DNA of 54,788 nt from Kalaharituber pfeilii (GCA_015179045.1 WHUZ01000170.1:1-54788), one strand, 5' to 3'; counted from the stretch's first letter, positions 20,274 to 32,379 are shown. Program-made: numbers and translations. Notes: generated by a model not told the origin, from the letters alone.

Positions 20274-21908
20274 TTATTCTTTTGAATTGCTATGGGCTGA
20301 CTTCCTTATTCTTGTTAAGCTTGGTGATGCGGACAGTGGGTCTTTTGGTGGTGGTCGTTCTACCGGTCGATGTTTGCGCTTATTGGTGGAGGGCTTGGAG
20401 GAGTAGGTAGCAATGGATACAGCTTTCTTCTTCCAGTTCATCCTGCTTTTCCGGAGAATGATTTCGGCTGCTTCACCTTGGGCGGAGGTGAGCCGGACTT
20501 TGAGCGGGACTGGCGGCGGCGGCGGCGGGACTCTGAGGGGCTGCGTGAGGGTCTCTGACAGCGGGAGGCTCACACGTGGAGCGTACAAGATTGGTTGCGC
20601 GAGTGTGGGAAGGTGAGTGCCCTGTGGTATGCCTGGGGGTAGGAATTGCTCCGGGATGATATGCTGACTTGGTGGTCCTTCGATTCTGCGTGGGTCTGTA
20701 ACCCGATGGGGTTGGGCATCTTTTGACATCGTCGGTAGGGTGGGAGCGGATATCCTTCACCTGGCGAGTATTCTGGATCTTTTGAGCTTTTTCGGCTTTC
20801 CAGGGAATCACTTTGGCTGCTTCGCCTTGGGCGGAGGTAGCGGGACCTTGAGTGGGAATGGCGACGGCGACGGCGACGGGACTCTGAGCGGCGGCGGGGT
20901 TCTGGGCAGCGGCGAGGCTCCGAGCAGCGGGAGTCTGATCGACGGCGGGACTTCCAAGTGGCGATGGGACTCCAAGCGGCGGCGGGAGGGTCTCTGAGTA
21001 GCAGCAGGACTCTGAGTGGCAGCACCAGTCTGAGTGGCGGCGGGTCCTGAGTAGCAGCAGGACTCTGAGTGGCGGCGGGTCCCTGAGTAGCAGCAGGACT
21101 CTGAGTGGCAGCACGAGTCCTAGTGGCGGCGGGTCCCTGAGTAGCAGCAGGAATTCTACCCCTCGATTGTGAGTAGGGCTGTATATGCGATTCGTGGTGG
21201 TTGGTCATCTCCGGACATCACGACATCCGTCATCAGTGAGGAGGGGCTGGGCGGTTGGAGTACTGGGAGAGGCGGGGGAGCGACCGTTGGAGTTCCGGTG
21301 GTGTCTCCACCAGGTCTCTGCGGATCTCAAAATACTCTTCCATGGAGAAGAAGTCCTGCAGTTCATCGTGCTTTCCTTTGGATACCTTGGGAGGTGCAGT
21401 GGCTGCGAGATTCGCTTCTGGGACTGACGTCGGCGGCGTCGGCGGCGACTCTGAGCAGTGGCGGGACTCCGAACGGCAGTGGGACTCCGAATGGCAGTGG
21501 GACTCCGAATGGCTGCGAGATTCGTTCCTGAGACTGATGTCGGCGGTGACGAGACTCTGAGCAGCGGCGGGACTCCGAACAGCGGCGGGTCTCCGCACGG
21601 CAGTGAGACTCCGAATGGCGGCGTGAGGGTCTCCGACTACGATTATTCGGTAGGGGCGGTTGGTTCTGGCTTCTGCCTCGAATCGGTCATGGAGTTGGTC
21701 GTCTGACAATTCGGGCTGGTCATCTGACATCAATCTGATGGGGCTGGTCATCTGACAATTCGAGCTGGTTATCTGGCGATTCAATCTGACGGGGCTGGTC
21801 ATATCGCGACATCTCTTCCAAGGCATCTCTGGACTCCTGGGGGACATGCCGGGAGCGGTTGGAGTGCTGAGAGACGCGGGAGAGGGATTGCTGGGGCTCC
21901 ATTGGCAA
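20274..21908 (-). pseudogene. Gypsy-B gag-like region with repeat expansions
   Basis: Minus-strand frame from ATG 21908 (MEPQQSLSRVSQHSNRSRHV), 48 bp inside the 5' LTR edge, as expected for gag. It recurs in partial duplicates (SLPRLSQYSNRPAPP near 21240). KGKHDELQDFFSMEEYFEI at about 21350 is probably the true gag core. Much of 20840-21180 and 21440-21640 consists of Ser/Arg/Glu- or Ala/Ser/Pro-coding tandem repeats. The distal frame ends in basic KRKHRPVERPPPKDPLSAS. No CCHC knuckle is visible. Several frameshifts are present. Confidence 0.6.
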
Positions 21909-21955
21909 TGGGTATGAGGGAAAAAAAAGAAAAGATAAAGGTACGAGCAGTGTAA

Positions 21956-22713
21956 TGTTAGCGTAGGCGTCGCTGGGCTCGTGAGAGTGACTCTTGAGGC
22001 GACTCCGGGTTCACGAAGGCAGCGAAGCGGACGACAAAAGGTTACGCGAGAGCGTTAAGTGAGAGTTCAACTTAGAACACTGCTTGTGTCTTGATTTCCT
22101 TCTAGCTAACTGTTCAGCTCGTTTATATAGACTTCCGGCCGTCATACATGACTAGTCAATTGACAGTAACATGACGATAAACATGCTAAGGCATACAGGC
22201 AGAGAAACGTAACAGAAAACACGCATCAGGAAGGTCCGTAATAGCAGGAAAGGCGTGAACGTAATAGAAGCATGCATTAGGAAGGTCCGCGGTAGCTGGA
22301 AAGGCGTGGACGTAATGGAGGCATGCATTAGGGAGGTCTGCGGTAGCCGGAAAGGCGTGAACGTAATGGAGGCATGCATTAAGAAGGTCTGCGGTAGCCG
22401 GAAAGGCGTGAACGTAATGGAGGCATGCGTTAGGAAGGTCTGCGTTACCCGGAAAGGCGTGAACGTAATGGAGGCATGCGTTAGGAAGGTCTGCGGTAGC
22501 CGGAAAGGCGTGAACGTAATAGAAACATGCATCAGGAAGGTCTGTGATGCATGTGCGTATATTGGTAGACCATGTGCAACTTCAACACACACTTCAGTAG
22601 GCAACCGCCGTTTACCAGTGGACGTTGCCTAGTGGTGATCAGTCACATCTTTAGCATACGTCTCTGGCGGTGCTTCCGGAACCGACTCCGTAAGTCTTAC
22701 CTTAGCCGTAACA
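21956..22713 (-). repeat. Gypsy-B 5' LTR
   Basis: Same length (758 bp) and, by eye, nearly the same sequence as 16604-17361, including six 51-bp units at 22240-22550 and the TATA motif at about 22110-22122. It is followed by the GGAGT duplication at 22714-22718. Confidence 0.88.
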
Positions 22714-22858
22714 GGAGTGGGGTGTTAAGGATTGGGGTCTTAAGGTAAGATGTTTCAGTTGGGATATTTTAACTTCTTTTTTATTTGTATTTATGATAAC
22801 ATCGCTATAGCCCTTAGGGCAGCATGCGATCAATGATATTAAAAAAAAAAAAAAAAAT

Positions 22859-23400
22859 TGGCTTCCTCAGTATCGTTATTTTTATTGTACCTCTGCCAAC
22901 AGATTCGATATTTAGGCTGACCCCAGACCTTGCAGCTATTGACAGTATGATCGATATTGTAGTAGAGTTTCTAGGCTGATATAGATAACATTATGTAGTT
23001 GTATGTCTTTTTGGTAGCTAAAGTTTATATACATAGTAGCTGACAACTCTTTACTTCATTATGAGGACCAATATATTTATTAGTAAGTACTCTATTGTTG
23101 GCAGCTACTACCCACAGGTTTCATTTGTCAACTAGTACTTGATCCCTTATCTGAAATTAATGAAATTTTCTAATGAAGAGCTTTAGCCTTTAGTCATTGA
23201 TTTTCTTGAGTTTGGTATATATTTAGTTGTGTACTATCATCTTGACTAGCTAGTGGCTGCTAGTAAGGCAAAGATATACTTATTCGAGATATATATTACT
23301 TAGAGTTGTTCTAGCCTATCAAAGAATATTTTCCGATCTATGAACTAGCCAGCCGATTCATGAACCAGGTAGCTCTGTGAAAAATATATAGTATTTTTTA
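22859..23400 (-). pseudogene. Gypsy-B copy 2, chromodomain and integrase end, decayed
   Basis: Continues the gypsy-B copy broken at 15492. 22859-22980 aligns with 17758-17900 (chromodomain) and 23230-23350 with about 17990-18110 (integrase C-terminus), with many C-to-T and G-to-A changes and many stops. The far end fades into AT-rich sequence. Confidence 0.7.
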
Positions 23401-23492
23401 TAGGGCTAGCTCAACTATAAATACCTAGCCTAGTAGCAAATATGAATGTACCTCAATATACTTATATATAATATACATACTTACTATAGTAA

Positions 23493-23726
23493 TGATGATG
23501 AAATAGGTTAATGTAAGCTTAGTATGAATAAGATAGTACGTAAAAATAAGAGCAGTATATAAAGCAATATTGTATATATAGATTTCTTATACTTTAGTAT
23601 ATATAATCCACAACCTTCTTCTTTTCGTACTTATACTTATATTTAGTTATATGTTTATTCTACCAGTTTTTATTGCTTAGGTCCATCATAAGATAGTAGT
23701 TGATATTATCTGTCTATCTTATATTA
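23493..23726 (+). repeat. Dispersed AT-rich repeat, possible solo LTR, copy 1
   Basis: Starts TGATGATGAAATAGGTTAAT and ends CTGTCTATCTTATATTA. It aligns throughout with 35261-35504. The transitions between copies are RIP-like. Canonical LTR ends and TSD are not clear, so the class is unsure. Confidence 0.55.
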
Positions 23727-24033
23727 GTTCCTTCAACTAGAGAGCTATAGCTGAAGAATGAAAGTATGATAACTCATATCTTGGGTATCTTTGAGTATCC
23801 TTGAGTATCTGGGCTAGCATAAACTTATATAACTTACAAAACTTACATAACCCATACTCTGGCATATTCACATACTTCATATAGGTCATACTCTCGTATA
23901 CTCTATCACTTGTATGCTTTACATGCCTCACATATATTACTCACCTCATATATATCATATGCCTCATACACATCATACATATTGCATATATCTATATCTT
24001 ATACTTATACTATAGAATCTTAAGTCAATACTT
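23727..24033. other. AT-rich degenerate repeat, no gene
   Basis: Irregular repeats of CTCATATATATCATATGCCT-like text at 23880-24000. No recognisable gene or transposon domain. Confidence 0.5.
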
Positions 24034-24429
24034 ATGATAGTAGCAATAGCTGAAGACTATGAAGAATATCACCAAGATCGTATTAGAGAAAAAATTTTTT
24101 CAAAGCAACAAAAGTCTTTCAGTATTATAACAAGAATACAGTCAAGAATTGTCAAGCATGTAGTAAAGTATATGGTGAGGTATCTAAATAAACAGCTAGA
24201 TAGTGTAGTAATTTTAGTTGGAGTCACTATCATTAACCATTTTGCTACCTTTTCAAATCTGGTAGTACTTATTATTATTCTTAGTATATTAGAACTAAAC
24301 TGCATAGTAAGTAGAAATAATGAGGATAGGTTTTTTAGTCCTAGATATGGTAGTCTTTCTGAAGATAAAATGGAGCTCAGAAGGTATGTATTATTAATAT
24401 TAGTACTATATGCTTTATCAGTACTGTAA
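24034..24429 (+). CDS. Unrecognised 131-codon ORF in AT-rich DNA
   Basis: An ATG-initiated frame (MIVAIAEDYEEYHQDRIREK) with an acidic/basic start and two hydrophobic stretches (about residues 58-90 and 115-131). The opposite strand is also open. I recognise no family. In surrounding sequence full of stops, its openness is mildly notable, but base composition alone could produce it. I regard it as a probable chance ORF. Confidence 0.15.
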   Translation: MIVAIAEDYEEYHQDRIREKIFSKQQKSFSIITRIQSRIVKHVVKYMVRYLNKQLDSVVILVGVTIINHFATFSNLVVLIIILSILELNCIVSRNNEDRFFSPRYGSLSEDKMELRRYVLLILVLYALSVL

Positions 24430-25474
24430 GCATATCTTACTCTTCTTTCATTTCTTATACATTCTTCTTCTTCTTTCTTGTTTTTACTATACCTTTGTAC
24501 CTTCTCATCTTCTTTATACCTTTGCACCTCTACACCCTTGCCTCTTTATATTAAACTACACCTTCATACCATACTGTATCTTTATATTATACTATACCTT
24601 TATACTGCACTATACTTTTATATTGTACTACACCTTTATATAGTACTGCACTTTCATACCATATTATACTCTCACACAACTTTATATTTCTACATACTAT
24701 ACTCTCATACTGGTTCATGGACAACAATTACTTCAGGATGAGCATTTGGAAGTGACTCCATAACTATGACATTCCTTCTGCTGACACTTATATAGATTAA
24801 AACTTCACAGTGAGTAGAGTCTCTTGGTCTAATTTTCTTCTATAAATACCTGATACTATGGTTTTCTCCCAAAGGGTAAATTATGAGAATTCATTAACTC
24901 AACACCTCATCATAACCATACTTCTATCTTAGTTAAGAGTGACTCAAGTGTCTAAACAGATGCCAAAGAAACTAGAGTCAGTCGCTCTCTTACTATCCCT
25001 TTCCTTGTCCTAAAGCCTATTTCCCTCTCTCTATGAGCCTTTGGACTTAGATAAACTATAGAATAAACTAAATGAAGTAGACCTTTTCTTGGGTACTGTG
25101 GCCATGGTGATATAGAAGTTGTACTTATCAAGGCTCCAATAGAACCCAAGGAAAGAGAAATATATAATCTTTAGGTTCTAGGACAACAAGTAGGATAAGA
25201 TAGATATTTTTACTAACAGAAGGTACGAGTTAGTAGATCGGTTTGTACAGAAGAGTGGAACTCTCAGCTTGAGCCCTATCATATGTATTAAGATGCTACT
25301 ATTGTTACCACTGTCGCTGCTACTATTATAGTTATAGTATGAGCTACTGCTACTACTACCATTACAGAAGGCTAGCACAAAAAGAAAAGAGAAAATGCTG
25401 GCCCCAAATACACCCTATAATATCAAATACTAACTAGATAAAAAGAAGGCTAGAAAGATAGTGGCATTGGGACT
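24430..25474. other. AT-rich region with short repeats
   Basis: 24560-24720 is an irregular repeat of CTTTATATTGTACTACAC-like units. 25300-25470 has CTACTACT triplets followed by a basic-coding stretch reading TRKKARKIVALG with one stop, which resembles the TRTRKRKAPRLG hinge of ORF1 and suggests the decayed LINE at 26353-27003 begins upstream of here. No other gene seen. Confidence 0.4.
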
Positions 25475-26352
25475 TGTTATAGGTTTATCACAACCATAGT
25501 ATGGGTGGCCAGTAGAGTAAGTAAAGAGTAAAAAATACAAGCATATACAAATATTTTGTATATACAACATAAGCGACATGTAAAAGCCAGAAAGGTGTTA
25601 TAGTCGCATAATGAGTACTATATAAGCTACACAAAGAACTAGTAAATATCGCTAGTTAAGTATCTTTTTGACTTCGCAGATGGTAACTTTCTGCATTTAC
25701 CACCTTCGTAATAGTTGACTAGTGATTAACTAGTCACCAGTTCAATACTTAACTTATATTGCCAATTCTCTGAGTATTAAGTATTAAAGCCACAAAAAAT
25801 AAGACCTTATCTAAGCTAAGAGCTAAAGAGTAAGAGCCATAAGCTAGAGCTAGAGCTAAGAGTAATATGGAAGGCCATATAAGATGGCAAAATATTGATA
25901 TTAGTTGATGCTATATAATTCCAGCATGCCAAATAATAGTAGTGCTTATATAATGTATCTGAGGTAGCAGTAAGGATAAAGTGACATATCGGATCTCTGG
26001 CTGACATACTAGTTGGAAGAGTCATATAGTATAGCATATAGAATAATCCATGATAGTCAGGGTAGGAGCAGACTTATATAGCAACCCAGAGAAGTTGCTT
26101 TAAGAGAGAGAGTACTGTTATGGATTTACCATAAATGTAGTATAGGTAGCCAGTGGAGTACATAAAGAGCAAATAATGCAAGCACATATGAAATACACAT
26201 ATATAATATAAGCGACATGTGATAGTCGGAAAGGTACTATAGTCATATAATAAGTACTATATAAGCTATACAGAGAACTAGTAAGTATTGCTAGTCAAGT
26301 ATCTTTTTGACCTGGTAGACAATAACTTTCTGTATTCACTACCTCCATAATA
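25475..26352 (+). mobile_element. TRIM-D copy 3, decayed
   Basis: 5' LTR 25475-25713 and 3' LTR 26116-26352, with the interior aligning with copy 2. A perfect 5-bp duplication GGACT (25470-25474 and 26353-26357) survives. Heavy C-to-T and G-to-A decay (terminal GTAACA now ATAATA) marks it as old. It sits within a decayed ORF1 LINE. Confidence 0.88.
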
Positions 26353-26579
26353 GGACTACTACCTTAAGCAGATACTTCTCTGCCTTCCTCCACTCCTACT
26401 TCTACCCCTACCATACTTAAAAGATAGAAGCTTCTAAGTTAAGAGAAAGTCACTTAAAGGAGAAAGACATACAAAACCCTGGTCCTGTCCTGGGCCCTAC
26501 CAAACTCCTCAGTACTTCAAAAAAGCCTACTATAAAGAAATCTGCCACTCTTGATACCTCTACTCCCATATAGAGTATT

Positions 26580-27003
26580 GTTATATATTGAATCACCTTA
26601 AGGAAGGATCTGAAAAAGATGAGAAACTGGCTAGAGTTAGATAATAAGATAAGTAAGACAATAGAGATTTACTAGTTGAGGTTAAAGGCAAGACTGATTA
26701 AAGAGGAAAAGAAGGCCAGTTCAGTAGTACTTTATCTAGAGAAGATGATTAAGGTAGAGAAAGTAAAGTTTGGGGGATAATGGCTACGAGTGGACTAGTA
26801 TAAGTAAGGTAGGGGATGGAAGTAAGTACTAGTACTCTGAGAACTCACACTACTGAGAGTCACTACAAGTAATATATGTATTTAGTAAAGATATATTTGT
26901 TTTTCAAAGTAGTTAGGAAGTGATTTTTCTTTCTTTTAATAAAGATCTTCATTATAACCTATCGGGTGGTCAGCAAGTATTAATATAAAAAAAAAAAAAA
27001 AAA
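26580..27003 (+). pseudogene. Decayed ORF1-only LINE, 3' part
   Basis: Encodes LRKDLKKMRNWLELDNKIS, SSVVLYLEKMIKVEKVKFGG and WLRVD with stops at former Trp and Gln codons. It is followed by the tail (AACCTATCGGGTGGTCAGC) and poly(A) ending at 27003. It shows again that ORF1 is followed directly by the tail. Confidence 0.75.
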
Positions 27004-27009
27004 AATCTC

Positions 27010-28180
27010 ATACTAGTCACTCTTATCTTTACTTATATGATACTTAGCACCCACATCTAGTAAGAAAAAAGACTACTTATTAGTAATTGCTCATTGGACT
27101 CAGCAACTTCATTTATCTATCTAGGTACTTGAGAAGGTAATAACAATAATGGCTGAAAGTGCTTCCTTTTCGTAAGGGACAATTCTAATAGCTTAACTCA
27201 CTATTACTCATATACTAGCAACCTATTTCTTACTACTTCCACACTAGCCTAGTACCCCATGCTTGTATAGTAATAATGCAATAGACTTCCTAATGACCTA
27301 ATAGGATCTGACTATTAATTGGACTGATGAATACTACATAAAGAAGCTTCTGCTATACTACAACAAGATTAATAACAAGTATATTAAAACTATAGTTCAC
27401 TTTAAGTAGATTACTACTTGAAGCAAGTTCAAGAATGAGTTCCTTAGTGAATTTAAAGATGACGATACAGAGTAGCATAAGTACACTAAAGCATACCTTC
27501 AATTAATCGCTTACATAATACATAATATCTTGAACCCAATACCTTTATAATTTTAAGCTTTTATCTTGGATTTTATAGAGAGAGCAGATTAAGTAGTTGT
27601 GAAAGAGATTATCAATAAGTATACTTAAGTATTTCTCTTCCTATAAGTATTTTTAGATAAGTTAGACAATAAGTTATATAAGAAGTATAAACTTAATATA
27701 GAGGATACAGCTACAACAAAGTAGATTTAGGTAATATTAAAAAAGGAAGTACTAAAGTTATATATTAAAGATGACTTATAGATAAAGAAGTTGTAAAAGA
27801 TTATATACTTAGTTAGAAATAAAGCTTAAAATAGTTGCAGAATATATATTTTGCCACTATTGTAACTGCAACTGCTTTTATAGTCTGAAACTAGTAAGCT
27901 ACCTTTTGGAATCATGGGTAAGGATAAGGATATTGATGAAATCTCAAAAATGATAAAGGAGCTTAAGCTCTATCAAGCAGAAGCACAATAGCAAATCAAA
28001 AAGTAAAGTGCACAGATAAAGTCTCTACAATCTAAGCTATATTATTCACTCATACAATATAGTAATTATGATTATCTACCTACAGCAAATAGAGTTAATA
28101 TCCAAGGTTGCTATTGAGATGGGGACATGCATAGGAGAGATTCTTATAAAGAGTTGAAGAAAGTTCTAGCATAAGGGGAT
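27010..28180 (+). pseudogene. Gypsy-E gag, decayed
   Basis: Fragments include NKYIKTIVHFK, KFKNEFLSEFKDDDTE (gag core), LDFIERAD and, near 28100, CY then DGDMHRRDSYKEL, a remnant zinc knuckle. The frame has many stops of RIP type. It resumes as GIVFINKN after gypsy-A at 34092, so gypsy-A landed just behind the knuckle. Confidence 0.6.
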
Positions 28181-28919
28181 TGTTACGGCTAAGGTGGAAA
28201 CTTGCCTACCACTGTGGCAAGGGGCAAGGGTTCCACTATTAATTAGCTGCCACGGCTAAAGGTGAAGACTTACCCGCCAAGGGGAAAACGCTGACCCTGC
28301 AATCGAACATAAGACCAATGCTGATTGACCGGACTGATCACCCGTTAGGCTTGGCTGTTGATTCTCGCATCGTTTAGATAGGGCAGTACTACGGAAGGGT
28401 GTGTCATCCGGAATGCAGCTTGATGCATACACTCGAGTTACGGAAGCTTTATTAATATACGCACATGCATTAGTACATTCGTTATCTTTGTCCCGTACTA
28501 TTTTTGCATGTTTTCGTTACGTATGCCTATTACCACGGGTATTGGCATTGATAAGGAATCGCCGCGTTGCCAGCCAATTATTCATTTGTTGACCCCTCAT
28601 GTATGGCTGCGCTGAAGTCTATATAAGCGCCGGCTGGCGATAGCATAGTTAGAAGAATCAAGACACAAGCGGTGTCCTAAGTTTCTCTATAACTCTGAAC
28701 CTATCGTTCCCTCAATACGCCCGTGAATCGCCCCGCTCCGCTGCGTGCTCCCCGCCGAGTAGCTGCCCTTCCGGTCCGCCGTATACACCTCCGTAGCCAT
28801 TCCGACCCACCGTATTCACACTTCCGGGACGACGCCGGCACCGCCGTTTTCCCCACCGTAGCCGTAACATCCGGTCCCTTCCAGCGCCCACCGGAGCCGA
28901 GCACCTCACGCCCGTAACA
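28181..28919 (+). repeat. Gypsy-A 5' LTR
   Basis: TGTTACGGCTAAGG..CGCCCGTAACA, 739 bp. A TATA motif TCTATATAAGCGCC at about 28618-28631 suggests transcription start near 28650. Confidence 0.92.
28618..28631 (+). promoter_or_regulatory. Gypsy-A LTR TATA box
   Basis: TCTATATAAGCGCC, about 290 bp before the LTR end. The same motif occurs in the 3' LTR (about 33790), in the solo LTR at 53955 and, as TATATAAACGAGC, in the gypsy-B LTRs. Promoter role is inferred from position and conservation. Confidence 0.6.
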
Positions 28920-28977
28920 TTACACCGCTCCTCCTTCACCTACCACCCCGCCTCCACAATGTCGGCACCGGAAGGCT

Positions 28978-30400
28978 CATCCGCTGCCTCCTCTTCCTCA
29001 AGGACCTCTCCCCGGAGATGTCGCCAACCTCCGTGACGAGCAAGCGTTTCAAGGTAATGTACCACCCTCTCCTCCGAAGCATTCCCTCCGCCGGGTACTG
29101 ATGGTGCGGTTTCCTCCGCAACCTGCAAATGTTCCCCGACCCGAGTCGGCAAATCGCACGGCGCACTAAAACCTGATCCCGGAGGACCTCCTCCGCCGGG
29201 TATTGATGGTGCGGGTCCTCCTCCTCCTCGTGCCCTGCCTTGCGGTTCTCGTCGAGTACGAGACCCTACGCCTCTTCGTTTTTCCCACGAGTCAAGCACT
29301 GCCGTGGGACTTTTCTCTCCTCCTCCGCCTCCTCGTTATCCCCATGAGTCAGTTATTGCCGTGGGGCCTTCCTCCTTCTCGTATCTCTCCTCGCGGCTCC
29401 CGCCGATCCCGAGATTCGATGCCTTTATCTCCTCTTCTGCCTCCTTCGAAAATTCCCCCCTCCAGAAAAGTTTGATGGGGATGAAAAAGAGCTTGACAAT
29501 TTTCCTCCTGGTCCCACGATGGATCAGGGGTTCGCGAATCACTGCCGACGACGAAACCTCTCGCTTGAAGGGCCCTGCCCTCACCTTTTCCGTCGGAACC
29601 TCTCAGCGTTATATGCCACAGCTCTCACCCTACTGCGTATGACCTTCCAGGACTCCTCAGCCATTGCTGAGGCTGCTCGAAACATTCGGACGCAAGCAGT
29701 AGGGTAGGATGCAGGATTTCTTAACTGAAATCGACGAAGTATTAGTACAATGACGTGGCAAAGACTCCCGACCCTGTCCTCATTTCCGACGTCTCCGCCA
29801 GCATTCGGAAGATGTCCGGAACCTTCTAGTGGGTCATTTTGAGTATCGAAGCAACTGGAACCAATGGAAGTTTCCATTGCCGATGCCCCGGGCAAGCCTG
29901 GGAATAAGCGTTTCACTCCCTCCACCACCATGACAAACATCACCTTCGTCAGCAGCAGCCCTACGATACAGCCACCTCCACCTCCGAAGAACAAGAAGGG
30001 CGACGACATACCTGAAGATCTGATTCAGAAGAAAGGCAACTGATGCATCAGGTACAAGATGACGTCATGCTGCGAAAAGAAGTGGTGGAAACCCAACCGA
30101 AGCCAAAGAAGGAAGACAAAGGGGAAGTAAAACGCCCTGGAGTCACGAATCCACTCTCTCGACTAGCCCAAAGAAGACGAAGACAGATTCTGGCCACCTC
30201 ATAGGCCGTCGATGGATCCGAGAGGATCACTGAACTGTCTAACTTGGAGTGGATGGGGACCCTGCTCAGCGTGTAGGACTCCCCGTCATAGCGACCTTCT
30301 CAGTTGCGAGGTAAAATTCAAAACTGGGAAGACCGTTAGGGCTATAGTGGACCGTGCGACCCCTGCGCCGATTGTTTCCTTGGCAGACTGGGTAAGGAGT
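28978..30400 (+). pseudogene. Gypsy-A gag region, frameshifted
   Basis: The ATG at 28978 (MSAPEGSSAASSSSRT) lies 58 bp after the LTR; its frame stops after about 25 codons. Further pieces in other frames are HESSTAVGLFSPPPP, IPRFDAFISSS and KFDGDEKELDNFLLG (about 29468), the last being the usual opening of the retrotransposon gag domain. PPPPPKNKKGDD lies at about 29975. The piece VRAIVDRATPAPIVSLADW at about 30340 may be the former aspartic protease. No intact frame exists. Confidence 0.65.
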
Positions 30401-30452
30401 TGAAGATGAGGCCACAAGCAAGACCTCCGATGATCATGATTCTTGTGAATCC

Positions 30453-30486
<34 letters not shown>

Positions 30487-31140
30487 GGCGTCCCGGTTCC
30501 CGATTCTGTTTCCTCCGCTTGGGATTATGTGCCTTCTATTGGCATTCCGGGAAAATCTGATAAGGCATTCGTTGACTTAATTTCGCCTTCTGTTCTGAAC
30601 TCCCGCCAGACGTTTAAGGAATCTGTTTTCGATTTTGACGCCGAAGTTATGATATCGGCGGATGCATCATTAATTGTGTCCGAAGTCAATGGCGTTCCGG
30701 GAAAGTCTGATAAGTCTCTGTTGACTTTGTTTCGTCTTTTGTTCTGAACTCCCGCCAGACGGGTAAGGAATTTGTCTTCGATCTTGACGCCGAAATTATG
30801 GATATCGGCGGATGCATCATTGTGTCCGAGTCAATGGCGTCCTGAAGCATAGCATGTTTGTTGCACTCGTGTTGAGTTGCTTTCTGTTTTTCTGATGATA
30901 CCCTTGAAGAGGGTGATATTTCGTTGATTGATGCACGCGAGCACTAGCACTCGCGATATGTTAATGTTTTTTCTGAGGAACAGGTATGCCGCTTACCTCC
31001 TCACCAAAGCTGGGATCATGAAATCCCTTTCGAGAATTTTGATGCGAAGCCTCCCCATGGTCCAGTGTACCTGGAAAGAAGATGAGGCTCCTTAGAGGTA
31101 TATCGTCGAACACCTACCAGCAGGGAAGATACGAAGGTCA
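30401..31140 (+). other. Gypsy-A pol N-terminal remnant
   Basis: Contains a six-fold TTTTCG hexamer run (30455-30485) and two diverged direct copies of about 130 bp (30545-30690 and 30695-30840; GGCATTCCGGGAAAATCTGA against GGCGTTCCGGGAAAGTCTGA). Likely a replication-slippage duplication in pol. No catalytic motif. Confidence 0.5.
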
Positions 31141-32300
31141 AGGTCAAAAGCAGCTTCACCGATTTTTTTCGGAAGATAGATGGGTCCCTCCGACCGTGCG
31201 TTGATTATAAGGGCACTAAACGAACTCACCACTCCGAACAAACACCCTCTGCCCTTAACGTCGGAACTCCTCAAAAAGACCCAAAGCGGTAAATGGGTTA
31301 CCAAACTCGATCTCGATAACGGCAACAACCCCATGTGAATTAAGTCAGGCGACGAACGGCGGCTGTCAAACACAGCCAACGGCTTATTCGAAGTACCCAG
31401 TCATACCTCTCGGACTCATCACACCTGCTTCCTTCGAAGAGATGATGGATGAGATCCCCACTTGCATCGGTAGAGTTGTTCGGTACCTGGACTCTTAATC
31501 AATGAAGGCAAGTCCGAACGAGACCATAAAAGGATAGTGGAAAAGTGCTTGCCAGGATTGAGCAAACATGGGCTCGCGGTGCGAGTTCCATGTGCACGAA
31601 ACCATGTTCCTTGGTCATTTTATTGTTGGCCTCGAGATTAAGATGCACCCGTTCAAACTCTCTACCATTCGCGACTGGCCACAGCCGATAAAAGAAGGTG
31701 CAAGCCTTTCTAGGCTTTGCAAACTGCTGCCGCCGATTCGTCCTCAACTACTACCGCCGACTTAATTTACTCCGCTACAACCCGACCGCTTACAAGCCTT
31801 GACCGGAGACATACCCTTTCTTTGGGGGGCGCAGAGCAGCAAGCTGCTTTTACGGAACTCCAAGACAAGTTCATCAGTGCCCCCATACTGCGACAGTTCG
31901 ATCGATCCCTGCCGACGATTATGAAACCGACCGCTCAGACCAGGCACTCGCTGGCGTCTTGAGCTTAAGAATGACGTTACCACCCTTCACCCCTGCGAGT
32001 ACCACTCCCGAATACTGACCCCTGCAAACGAAACTACTCTATCCACGATAACGAACTCTTGGCAATCCTTGATTGTACAAATGGAGGATAGAGTTATTGG
32101 GAATTAAGTTCACCGTCTTCACTAACCACGACGCACTTCACCACCAACGCCGAAACAGCCGGCAAGCCAACTGGAGCCGAGTTTCCGAATTCGATTACGT
32201 CAGCCTAACGGCAAAGCGGACGCTCCATCTCGAACTAGTGAAGTGCAAGACGTGTGGACTGATATCCCTGGGGTCAACGGTGACGAATGGGTGAGGAATG
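31141..32300 (+). pseudogene. Gypsy-A reverse transcriptase and RNase H
   Basis: FRKIDGSLRPCVDYKG (about 31155), HPLPLTSELL and KWVTKLDLDNGNN (about 31300, RT motif A region) are followed by a stop. Later pieces KCLPGLSKHGL and LGGAEQQAAFTELQDKFISA (about 31830) and LRQFDRSLP mark the RT/RNase H connection, then NHDALHHQRR. The YxDD catalytic box is lost in a damaged part near 31450-31500. Several frame changes; inactive. Confidence 0.75.
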
Positions 32301-32379
32301 ATGACGGGTCCTAGGTACCCGAACCAGTATTGACTGGAAGTGATAGTGATGATGCCACGACAGTAACGTGGCTCGACAC

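Larger units (their letters stand above)
16604..22713 (-). mobile_element. Gypsy-B: Ty3/gypsy chromovirus, full length
   Basis: A 6,110-bp element with 758-bp LTRs at 16604-17361 and 21956-22713 and a perfect 5-bp duplication GGAGT (16599-16603 and 22714-22718). The purine tract AAAACGGGGGGTGAT next to the 16604-17361 LTR shows it is transcribed on the minus strand, so 21956-22713 is the 5' LTR. Order on the minus strand: gag, protease region, RT/RNase H, integrase, chromodomain. All open frames are interrupted by stops, frameshifts and expanded minisatellites. The LTRs agree nearly completely by eye, so insertion is fairly young although the body is broken. Confidence 0.9.
15493..22858 (+). 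mobile_element. ORF1-only LINE copy, split twice
   Basis: The plus-strand 5'-truncated ORF1 (to the stop at 15676) has its 3'UTR interrupted first by a minus-strand LINE 3' piece (15727-16559) and then by full gypsy-B (16604-22713). The 3'UTR and tail resume at 22714 and end in GCCCTTAGGGCAGC plus poly(A) at 22842-22858. The outer duplication is TTAGCTTCCTCGCAGTA (about 15484-15500) against TTGGCTTCCTCAGTA (22858-22872). These joints rebuild one element of about 350 bp. Confidence 0.85.
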
